Assembly (NCBI RefSeq): GCF_002261215.1
Contig: NZ_NEVS01000004.1
Location: 3,162,001-3,226,000, forward strand
Source of the DNA: Bordetella genomosp. 11
Lineage (GTDB): Bacteria > Pseudomonadota > Gammaproteobacteria > Burkholderiales > Burkholderiaceae_B
Length of the DNA stretch: 64,000 nucleotides
Direction of reading: 5' to 3'
The notes under the pieces were generated by a model, which was not told the DNA's origin, did not search any database, and saw only the letters and a list, made by a program, of their open reading frames with translations. The translations under genes were made by a program, and so were the position numbers. Of this stretch, positions 27,264-34,330 are shown one piece after another (position 1 is the stretch's first letter; each line of letters begins with the position of its first letter).

Positions 27264-28636
27264 ACGCCGAGCCCGACCGCGCCGTGACGGCGGCCGTGTC
27301 CGCCGGACACCTCGAGCCCTCCGTGCCGGCCCCCGGCGGACGGCGACGGTACGACACCACCGGCCACAAGAACATGCAGCAGCTGATCACGCTGCGCTGG
27401 ATCGCCGTGCTGGGGCAGATCGCCACGATCTACGTCGTGGCGATGGGATTCGGCGTACCGCTGCCGCTAAGTTACATGGCCCTCGTACTGGGCGGGCTGA
27501 TCGCCTTCAATATCGTCGGCATGCTGCGCCTGCGCCTGGCGCCGGAGGTCAGCAATACCGAGCTGATGGTGGCGATGCTGGTCGACCTCGTCGCGCTGAC
27601 GGCCCAGCTCTACCTGACCGGCGGCGCCACCAATCCCTTCGTTTTCCTGTACCTGGTCCAGGTCACCCTGGGCGCCGTGCTGCTCAAGCCCTGGAGCACC
27701 TGGTTGCTGGTCATCGTCACCACCCTGTGCTTCATGCTGCTGGCCGCCGCCGGGCGGCCGCTGACACTGCCGCTGGACCACGGCAACGGCCTTGCCAGCC
27801 TGTACGTGCAGGGCATGCTGATCTGCTTTGCCCTGAACGCATCCCTGCTGGTGGTCTTTATCACGCGCATCAACGGCAACCTGCGGGCGCGCGACGCCCA
27901 TCTGGCGGACCTGCGCCAGCGGGCCGCCGAAGAGGAACATATCGTTCGCATGGGGCTGCTGGCTTCCGGCGCCGCGCACGAGCTGGGCACGCCGCTGGCG
28001 ACCATGGCCGTCATTCTGGGCGACTGGCGCCACATGAGGCCCTTCAAGGGCGACCCCCAGCTGCTGCAGGAGATCGGCGACATGCAGGCGGCCGTCGCGC
28101 GCTGCAAATCGATCGTCGGCGGTATCCTGCTGTCGGCCGGCGAAGCGCGCGGCGAAGCGCCGGCCGAAACCACCGTGCATACCTTCCTGGACGATCTTGT
28201 CGCCGATTGGCGCGCGACGCGGGGCTTCGACGAACAGCTGCGCTACGACAATGCCTTCGGCGCGGACTTGCGCATCGTTTCGGATTCGGCGCTCAAGCAG
28301 ATGATCTGCAATGTGCTGGACAATGCCCTGGAAGCGGCACGCCGCGGCATCGCGCTGACCGTGCGGCGCGAGGAGGATGCGCTGGTACTGGAAATCACCG
28401 ACGACGGCCCCGGCTTCGCCGCGCCCATGCTGGCGCACTTCGGCAAGCCGTACCAATCCAGCAAGGGCCGCGCCGGCGGCGGACTGGGGCTGTTCCTTGT
28501 GGTGAACGTGGCACGCACGCTGGGCGGCACGGTATCCGCCGAGAACCTGCCCGAAGGCGGCGCGCGCGTTACCCTGCGGTTGCCGCTCTCCGCCATTACC
28601 CTGGAGGAAGACGATGACGTCCACCCCGGCCTCTGA
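27260..28636 (+). CDS. regB: Redox-sensing histidine kinase, RegB/PrrB family
   Basis: A 458-residue kinase with six transmembrane helices in the N-terminal 205 residues. The loop GGATNPF (121-127) is the conserved quinone-sensing motif of RegB proteins. The H-box is SGAAHELGTPLAT with H240 as phosphoacceptor. C282 in RCKSIV lies 42 residues on, where RegB of Rhodobacter has its redox-active cysteine. N and G boxes follow. It overlaps the SURF1 gene by 4 bases and regA by 23. The position predicts control of the oxidase genes in response to the quinone pool. Confidence 0.92.
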   Translation: MNAEPDRAVTAAVSAGHLEPSVPAPGGRRRYDTTGHKNMQQLITLRWIAVLGQIATIYVVAMGFGVPLPLSYMALVLGGLIAFNIVGMLRLRLAPEVSNTELMVAMLVDLVALTAQLYLTGGATNPFVFLYLVQVTLGAVLLKPWSTWLLVIVTTLCFMLLAAAGRPLTLPLDHGNGLASLYVQGMLICFALNASLLVVFITRINGNLRARDAHLADLRQRAAEEEHIVRMGLLASGAAHELGTPLATMAVILGDWRHMRPFKGDPQLLQEIGDMQAAVARCKSIVGGILLSAGEARGEAPAETTVHTFLDDLVADWRATRGFDEQLRYDNAFGADLRIVSDSALKQMICNVLDNALEAARRGIALTVRREEDALVLEITDDGPGFAAPMLAHFGKPYQSSKGRAGGGLGLFLVVNVARTLGGTVSAENLPEGGARVTLRLPLSAITLEEDDDVHPGL

Positions 28637-29165
28637 GGAGCGCCTGCTGCTCATCGTCGAGGACGACGAAACCTTCGCCCGCACGCTGGGCCGATCCTTC
28701 GAACGGCGGGGCTACCGCGTGCTGCACGCGACAGGGCTGGAATCGCTGCAGGCGATACTGCCGGAGCACCAGCCGGGGTATGCCGTCGTGGACCTGAAGC
28801 TCAAGGGCGAGGCCTCCGGCCTGGCCTGCGTACAAGCGCTGCACGCGCACAATCCGGACACCATCATCGTCGTGCTGACCGGGTACGCCAGCATCGCCAC
28901 GGCGGTGGAGGCCATCAAGCTCGGAGCGCGGCATTACCTGGCCAAGCCGTCGAACACCGACGATATCGAACAGGCTTTCGGACGGGACAGCGGCGACGTC
29001 GAAACGGAGCTGAGCGACCGTCCCACTTCGATCAAGACCCTGGAGTGGGAGCATATCCACGAAACCCTCGCCTCGACGGGATTCAATATCTCCGAAACGG
29101 CGCGGCGCCTGGGCATGCACCGGCGCACGCTCGCCCGCAAGCTGGAAAAGCAAAGGGTGAAATAA
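28614..29165 (+). CDS. regA: Response regulator, RegA/PrrA family
   Basis: A 183-residue regulator. The receiver domain has acidic residues E16, D17 and D18, the phosphoacceptor D60 (YAVVDLKL) and the conserved lysine in LAKPS. The C terminus is a Fis-type helix-turn-helix (ISETARRLGMHRRTLARKL) as in RegA/PrrA/ActR. It pairs with the overlapping regB gene. RegA regulators control respiratory oxidases and redox metabolism, which fits its place at the end of the cyo operon. Confidence 0.93.
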   Translation: MTSTPASEERLLLIVEDDETFARTLGRSFERRGYRVLHATGLESLQAILPEHQPGYAVVDLKLKGEASGLACVQALHAHNPDTIIVVLTGYASIATAVEAIKLGARHYLAKPSNTDDIEQAFGRDSGDVETELSDRPTSIKTLEWEHIHETLASTGFNISETARRLGMHRRTLARKLEKQRVK

Positions 29166-29211
29166 CGCCAGCGTGGATGGGTGCGGGGCCACCGCCCGCG
29201 GGCCAGGACCG

Positions 29212-30216
29212 CTACTGCGACACGCCGTCGCCCATCCAGCGGCGCTTGTCGCGCAAGGGCGCGCAGCCGAACAGCCTGCTGTACTCGCGACTGAACTGAG
29301 ACGGGCTTTCATAGCCGACCTGATGCGCCACCACGGCGACGTCGGTGTCGCTGGTAAACATCAGGCGCCGTGCCTCCTGCAGTCGCAACTGCTTCTGGAA
29401 CTGCAGCGGGCTCATCGCGGTGACGGCCTTGAAGTGATGGTGGAAAGAAGAGGCGCTCATGTGCGCCTGGCGTGCCAGGTCGTCCACACGCAGCGGCCGC
29501 ACATAATGTTCGCGCAGCAGGCGGATGGCACGCGCGATGCGCTGGGTATGACTGTCCTTCTGGACCAATTGGCGCAGTACCGCCCCCTGCCCGTTCATCA
29601 GCAGCCGGTAGAAGATTTCGCGCTTGACCATGGGCGCCAGCACGGGGATATCGACCGGGGTATCGAGCAGGCGCAGCAGCCGCAATACGCCATCCAGCAG
29701 CGTGTCGCTGAGGGGATTGACGTACAGGCCGCGCGGCGCTTCGGCCTGCGCGGCGGGCAGCGGTTCGACGTCCTGGATCAGCGCGCCTATGGCCTCGACG
29801 TCGAGGTCCAGGCGCAGGCCAAGGTAAGGTTCGCTGGAACTCCCGACGGCGACCTTGCCGGCGACCGGAAGATCGACGGACGACACCAGGTAGTGCAACG
29901 GATCGTACTCGTACACCTGGTCGCCTACCAGGAGCCGCTTGGAACCCTGCGCGATGACGCCGAAGATCGGCAACTGCAAGGCGTGATGCGGACCTCCCGG
30001 GCAAGTGACGCGATGCAGGTACAGCCCCGGCACGGCGGTCGCCATCGAGCCTTCCAGCGTCCCCGTCAGCCGGGTCAGCCGCCACACCAGTTCGCGCCGG
30101 GGCGCGTCGAGTATCGCGTCGACGCCGTCCACGGCGGGAGAGGGATGCAAGAAAGAATCGGGTATCTCGTTCAAGCCCATGGTTCGCCCGTGCGGAATTT
30201 TATGCAATGCAAGCAT
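29212..30216 (-). CDS. AraC-family transcriptional regulator
   Basis: A 334-residue regulator with an N-terminal cupin-like ligand domain of the AraC_N type (about residues 50-200) and a C-terminal pair of helix-turn-helices (RVDDLARQAHMSASSFHHHF and VAVVAHQVGYESPSQFSREY). A start at 30180 (MGLNEIPDSF) is an alternative. It is divergent from the aldo/keto reductase gene, with 154 bases between them, the usual arrangement for a regulator and its target. The inducer is unknown. Confidence 0.9.
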   Translation of the reverse strand: MLALHKIPHGRTMGLNEIPDSFLHPSPAVDGVDAILDAPRRELVWRLTRLTGTLEGSMATAVPGLYLHRVTCPGGPHHALQLPIFGVIAQGSKRLLVGDQVYEYDPLHYLVSSVDLPVAGKVAVGSSSEPYLGLRLDLDVEAIGALIQDVEPLPAAQAEAPRGLYVNPLSDTLLDGVLRLLRLLDTPVDIPVLAPMVKREIFYRLLMNGQGAVLRQLVQKDSHTQRIARAIRLLREHYVRPLRVDDLARQAHMSASSFHHHFKAVTAMSPLQFQKQLRLQEARRLMFTSDTDVAVVAHQVGYESPSQFSREYSRLFGCAPLRDKRRWMGDGVSQ

Positions 30217-30370
30217 AGCGCCAGTTTCCTGTCAGGAGAGACGCGACCCCACCGCCGATAGGGATCCCTGGAGGATCAGGCAGGAATCGAACAGGATCGA
30301 GCACACCTGGAACCGGCCGCGCGCGCATACTTCCGCATCGCGGCAGCGGTAGACGAATCAGGAGCATGCC

Positions 30371-31423
30371 ATGCGCTACAACAGATTGGGCAGTACAGGA
30401 TTATTCGTGTCGGAACTGTGCCTGGGCACGATGACCTTCGGCGGCGAGAACGGCACTTTTTGGGGGCAGATCGGCAGCCTGGAGCAGGACGAGGTGGACC
30501 GCCTGGTCGGCGCCGCCCTGGACGCGGGCATCAACTTCATCGATACCGCGAATGTCTATTCCGGCGGCCGTTCCGAAATCCTGACCGGCCAGGCGATCCG
30601 CAACCTGAACGTACCGCGCGAGAACATCGTGGTGGCGTCCAAGGTGATGGGCCAGACGGGCACCGGCGGCGTGAACTCGAGCGGCCTGTCGCGCTTTCAC
30701 ATCATGGAAAGCGTGAAGGCCTCGCTCAAGCGCATGAATCTGGACCATTTGGATCTGTACCAGGTCCATGGCTTCGACCCCGCCACGCCCATCGAAGAGA
30801 CGCTGCGCGCACTGGATACGCTGGTCCAGCATGGACACGTCAGGTATATCGGCGTCTCCAACTGGGCAGCGTGGCAGATCATGAAGGCGCTGGGCATCTC
30901 CGAGCGGCACGGCCTGGCCCGGTTCGAATCGCTGCAGGCTTACTACACGATCGCGGGACGCGACCTCGAACGCGAGATCGTGCCCTTGCTGCGCAGCGAA
31001 GGACTGGGCCTGATGGTATGGAGCCCCCTGGCGGGCGGCCTGCTGAGCGGCAAGTTCGCGCGCGACAAACAGGGCGAGGAAGGCAACCGCCGCACCGCCT
31101 TCGACTTCCCGCCGGTGAATCGCGAACGGGCCTTCGACTGCGTGGACGCCATGCGCGCCATCGCCGAAGCGCGCAAGGTATCGGTCGCCCAGATCGCCCT
31201 GGCCTGGCTGCTGCACCAGCCCGCGGTCACCACGGTCATCATTGGCGCCAAGCGCATCGAACAACTGCGGGACAACATCGGTGCCGCGGCCATCGAGCTC
31301 GCCGATGACGAACTGGCCGCGTTGGCCCAGGTCAGCGCCCTGCCCGCCGAGTATCCGGGCTGGATGCTCGAACGCCAGGGCGACGCGCGACGCCGCCTGC
31401 TGACGGAGGGCACGCGCGACTGA
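30371..31423 (+). CDS. Aldo/keto reductase
   Basis: A 350-residue TIM-barrel NADPH-dependent oxidoreductase. The catalytic tetrad is visible: Asp in FIDTANVYSGG with its Tyr, Lys in VVASKVMG, and His in LYQVHGFD. The NADPH-binding segment near the C terminus (TTVIIGAKRIEQLRDNI) matches the group of voltage-channel beta-like and general stress AKRs. GGAGC lies before the ATG. It is probably regulated by the divergent AraC gene and ends in its own terminator. The physiological substrate, perhaps a reactive aldehyde or aryl carbonyl, is not known. Confidence 0.9.
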   Translation: MRYNRLGSTGLFVSELCLGTMTFGGENGTFWGQIGSLEQDEVDRLVGAALDAGINFIDTANVYSGGRSEILTGQAIRNLNVPRENIVVASKVMGQTGTGGVNSSGLSRFHIMESVKASLKRMNLDHLDLYQVHGFDPATPIEETLRALDTLVQHGHVRYIGVSNWAAWQIMKALGISERHGLARFESLQAYYTIAGRDLEREIVPLLRSEGLGLMVWSPLAGGLLSGKFARDKQGEEGNRRTAFDFPPVNRERAFDCVDAMRAIAEARKVSVAQIALAWLLHQPAVTTVIIGAKRIEQLRDNIGAAAIELADDELAALAQVSALPAEYPGWMLERQGDARRRLLTEGTRD

Positions 31424-31447
31424 TCGCGCCATCCCGTTCCGTTCCCG

Positions 31448-31477
31448 ATCCGCCCGATACCGGGCGGATTTTGTTTT
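31448..31477 (+). terminator. Rho-independent terminator after the aldo/keto reductase
   Basis: ATCCGCCCG (31448-31456) and CGGGCGGAT (31461-31469) form a 9-base-pair stem with a 4-base loop, followed by TTTTGTTTT. It ends 12 bases before the next start codon, so the downstream MFS gene needs its own promoter or read-through. Confidence 0.85.
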
Positions 31478-31489
31478 ACGCTTATCCCC

Positions 31490-32722
31490 ATGACAGTAGA
31501 ACGCCCTTCCGACGTATCCCCGCTCCCGTCCACACAACCGCCGCTGACGCGCGGATTGCTGTTTGCCCTGGCGATCACCGCGGGCGCCGCGGTGGCGAAC
31601 CTGTACTACAGCCAGCCCATGCTGGCCCTCATCGCCGACACCTTTCAAGCCGGCGAGGAAATCGGCCTTATCACCATGTGCACGCAATTGGGCTACACCA
31701 TCGGCCTGGTGCTGCTCGTGCCGCTGGGAGACCGCCTGGAGCGCCGCCGCCTGATCCTGTCGCAATGCGTACTGCTGATCGCCGCGGCCGCGGCATGCGC
31801 GGTGGCCCCGTCCTTCGGCGCCTTGATCGCCGCGTCCATCATGCTGGGCGTGGGGGCGACCATCACGCAATTGATCATTCCCTTCGCGGCCGACCTGGCC
31901 CCCGACGCCACGCGCGGGCAGGCGGTCGGCGTCGTGTTCAGCGGCCTGCTGGCCGGCATCCTGCTGGCGCGCACGCTCAGCGGCGCGGTCGGCCAGCTTA
32001 TGGGATGGCGTGCCATGTTCTGGGTGGCCGCCGGCATCGCGCTGGCGCTGGGGGCCATGATGTTCATGCTGCTGCCCCGCGTCGCGCCGAAGTCGCGCCT
32101 GCCCTACACGCAACTGCTGGGTTCGATGGTGCGGCTGTTGTTCACGCATGCGCCGCTGCGGCGGGCCTGCGCGACGCAGGCGTGCCTGTTCGGCCTGTTC
32201 AGTGCCTTCTGGTCGGTACTCGCGCTGCTGCTGGCCCAGCCGCCCTACGGGATGGGATCGGCGGTGGCCGGCGCGTTCGGGATCGTCGGCCTCATCGGCG
32301 TGGGCGCCGCGTCGTGGGGCGGCAAGCTCGCGGACCGCTACGGCGCCCGCAACGGCGTCGGCGCCGGCATCCTCGCATGCGCGCTTTCCTTCGTCGTGTT
32401 CGCCCTGGCTCCCTCGATGACCGGCCTGGTCGTCGGCGTCATACTGCTGGACCTGGGCGTATCGCTGGCGCAGGTATCGAATCAATCGCTGATACTCGGC
32501 CTGGATGCCCAGGCGCGCAGCCGCATCAACACGGTGTATGTCACCTCCATCTTTTTCGGCGGCGCGTTCGGCTCGGGCGCGGCCAGCGTCGCATGGCACC
32601 GCGGCGGATGGATCGCCGTGTCTTTGCTGGGATTGGGATTGGCCTTGCTGGCCCTTGGCGTTCACGTCCATGACCGCATCAGCACACGGCGCATGGGAGC
32701 GCCGGGACGAGCCGCCTCGTAA
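31490..32722 (+). CDS. MFS transporter (drug exporter-like)
   Basis: A 410-residue major facilitator with twelve predicted helices. The first-loop signature is LLVPLGDRLERRRL, and helix 5 carries a glycine-rich stretch (VVFSGLLAGILLARTLSGAVG) resembling motif C of drug:H+ antiporters. The ATG at 31490 has no recognisable ribosome site and lies just after a terminator, so a leaderless or short-leader transcript is possible. Substrate unknown; the AraC/AKR pair upstream is insulated from it. Confidence 0.87.
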   Translation: MTVERPSDVSPLPSTQPPLTRGLLFALAITAGAAVANLYYSQPMLALIADTFQAGEEIGLITMCTQLGYTIGLVLLVPLGDRLERRRLILSQCVLLIAAAAACAVAPSFGALIAASIMLGVGATITQLIIPFAADLAPDATRGQAVGVVFSGLLAGILLARTLSGAVGQLMGWRAMFWVAAGIALALGAMMFMLLPRVAPKSRLPYTQLLGSMVRLLFTHAPLRRACATQACLFGLFSAFWSVLALLLAQPPYGMGSAVAGAFGIVGLIGVGAASWGGKLADRYGARNGVGAGILACALSFVVFALAPSMTGLVVGVILLDLGVSLAQVSNQSLILGLDAQARSRINTVYVTSIFFGGAFGSGAASVAWHRGGWIAVSLLGLGLALLALGVHVHDRISTRRMGAPGRAAS

Positions 32723-32807
32723 CGCCGCGCGGATTCAGCGCGTCGTCAGAAAAATCTGACGGTGGAAGGCCGGCAAAGATGAATACGTCGTTCCCGCCGG
32801 ACAGCGG

Positions 32808-33056
32808 TCAATACACCGCGACAGCCGGCGGTGTCACAACCGAGATGGGTTGTTCCAGCTTGTATCGCTCGAGCGCGCGCATGCCGGCCGCCGCGGCCTC
32901 GGACGCCGATTCGCAGGCGTCGTCGCTGGCCACCAGGGTACCTTTGCCCTGCTCTTTCGACAGCGCGAGATAGATATACCAGCCATAGCCCGCGGTGGAT
33001 TCCTCCACATCGAGCGTCAGGCGATATCCCTCGCCCATCGTCATATAAAGTTCCAT
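32808..33056 (-). CDS. Hypothetical small protein
   Basis: An 82-residue soluble protein starting at the ATG at 33056 with AAGGGGAG nine bases upstream. The frame extends to 33272, but the ribosome site and composition favour the internal start. It begins MELYMTMGEGYRLTLDVEES and contains GYGWYIYLALSKEQGKG, a strand-rich pattern, then an Ala/Glu-rich helix. No family recognised. It is convergent with the MFS gene upstream. Confidence 0.6.
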   Translation of the reverse strand: MELYMTMGEGYRLTLDVEESTAGYGWYIYLALSKEQGKGTLVASDDACESASEAAAAGMRALERYKLEQPISVVTPPAVAVY

Positions 33057-33374
33057 ATTCTCCCCTTCAGCAAAGGCAGTTCTATAGCACGCGCCCGCCA
33101 ACCCCAGGTATCCCGGCAACTCCCTCTTGACTTGCGTGCGCCACATGTCTCGAGGCCCTCGTACCTTCATCCGCGAGTGCGCTAGCGTCCGTCGCCGCAC
33201 TTTCGTTGTCAAGCAATGGCGGGGGCAATAAGCGTATACGCGGCGATGATTTTTCGTTTTCTTTGGAAACATTCCCGCGCTGCCCGATTCGCCAAGCAGT
33301 GATACCGTGCGCTGTCGACCGACATTGCCGGGCCATGTGCGCGGGAATACCGGGCGACCACACGTGCTTGTTTT

Positions 33375-33399
33375 GCCACGGCTTCGGCCGTGGCGTTTT
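33375..33399 (+). terminator. UUCG hairpin with T run (possible terminator or attenuator)
   Basis: GCCACGGC (33375-33382) and GCCGTGGC (33387-33394) enclose a TTCG tetraloop, followed by GTTTTC on the plus strand. The upstream minus-strand gene cannot use it. It may end a leader transcript ahead of the BvgA-like gene, about 290 bases before its start codon. Confidence 0.5.
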
Positions 33400-33510
33400 C
33401 ATCTTCGATGCGCAGGCTTTTGCAACTAGTCGCAATAAGTAGCCCTTCTGCAACGACGCTCGTGTGACCTGCGTGCCACCACGCCACCTCCCTCCGTATA
33501 CTTTGCCGCG

Positions 33511-33527
33511 CTTTCCCTTGGGGAAAG
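33511..33527. promoter_or_regulatory. Inverted repeat upstream of the BvgA-like gene
   Basis: CTTTCCC (33511-33517) is repeated exactly in inverse (GGGAAAG, 33521-33527) across a 3-base spacer. BvgA binds inverted heptads near the consensus TTTCCTA, and each half here matches five of seven positions. It lies about 160 bases before the regulator start and could be an autoregulatory site; this is inference. Confidence 0.4.
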
Positions 33528-33684
33528 TCCACCACGCCGCAGCCCGCGCCGCGTGCGATGCCCCAACGCAGCATGGAACGCGCCTCGCCGGCACGGGAGC
33601 ATGCCGCACGGCCTGACGATCCCGCCGCGTTCGTCCGCGGCAGCGCGCGGCCCGGGGATTACCGCGATCGAAGATGAGGTTCAA

Positions 33685-34326
33685 GTGCAAAGAGTAGGAA
33701 GCGTCGTGATCGTTGACGATCACCCCATGATCCGCTTCGCGGTCAGGACGATACTGGAACAGAGCGGTTGGGACGTCGTCGCCGAAGTATCGACCGGTGT
33801 CGACGCATTGAGCGCCGCGCGCGAACATCGCCCGGACCTGATCGTGCTGGATATCGGCATCCCCAAGATGGACGGCCTGATGGTGATCAGCCGCTTGCGC
33901 GCGGACGGACGCGACCACAAGCCCGGGATCGTCGTGCTGACCGCCCAGAACCCGGATCATCTCGCGGCCCGCTGCCTGCACGCGGGCGCCTCGGGCTTTG
34001 TGTATAAGGGCAAGGAACTGCAGGAGCTGGTCAGCGCCGCCAAGGCAGTGCTGCAGGGCAATACCTACTTTCCCACCGTTGCGTTGCATCCCAGCGGCGA
34101 ACGTGGCACCGCCATGAGCGAAGCGGCACTGATCGAACAGCTGTCGGATCGGGAACTGGTGGTCCTGCAGCACCTCGCGCGCGGCGCATTGAACAAGACC
34201 ATCGCGGCCACCCTGATGCTTAGCGAGAAAACGGTCAGCACATACAAAAGCAGGCTGCAGGAAAAGTTGAACGCCGCCACGCTGCTCGAGCTTACCGATA
34301 TCGCAAGACGCAACGGCCTGGTGTAG
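33685..34326 (+). CDS. BvgA/EvgA-like response regulator
   Basis: A 213-residue NarL/LuxR-type regulator. The receiver domain has D11, D12, phosphoacceptor D56 (LIVLDIGIPKMDG) and the conserved lysine in GFVYKGKEL. The C-terminal helix-turn-helix reads LNKTIAATLMLSEKTVSTYK. Segments such as IVDDHPMIRFAVR, ARCLHAGASGFV and SEKTVSTYKSRLQEKLNA follow Bordetella BvgA almost residue for residue, so this is a BvgA paralogue or divergent orthologue. The start is a GTG at 33685 with GATGAGG upstream. The kinase gene follows after 4 bases. Confidence 0.9.
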   Translation: MQRVGSVVIVDDHPMIRFAVRTILEQSGWDVVAEVSTGVDALSAAREHRPDLIVLDIGIPKMDGLMVISRLRADGRDHKPGIVVLTAQNPDHLAARCLHAGASGFVYKGKELQELVSAAKAVLQGNTYFPTVALHPSGERGTAMSEAALIEQLSDRELVVLQHLARGALNKTIAATLMLSEKTVSTYKSRLQEKLNAATLLELTDIARRNGLV

Positions 34327-34330
34327 CGAC

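Larger units (their letters stand above)
33057..33684. other. Long leader region upstream of the BvgA-like regulator
   Basis: These 628 bases hold no convincing gene; a 78-codon frame at 33206-33442 starts at TTG and matches nothing I know. Within it are a UUCG-capped hairpin followed by a short T run (33375-33399) and a perfect 7-base inverted repeat (33511-33527), listed separately. The promoter of the two-component operon should lie here. Confidence 0.5.

Noticed and set aside
30275..30310. tRNA-like T-arm sequence (caggaatcgaac) in the araC-AKR intergenic region
   Set aside because: No matching acceptor stem, D-arm or anticodon arm could be built around it on either strand.
30401..32671. 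Minus-strand 756-codon frame
   Set aside because: It is antisense to the aldo/keto reductase and MFS genes, both of which have clear family motifs.
33206..33442. 78-codon plus-strand frame in the leader of the BvgA-like gene
   Set aside because: It starts at TTG without a ribosome site, contains the UUCG hairpin within it and shows no protein-like pattern.
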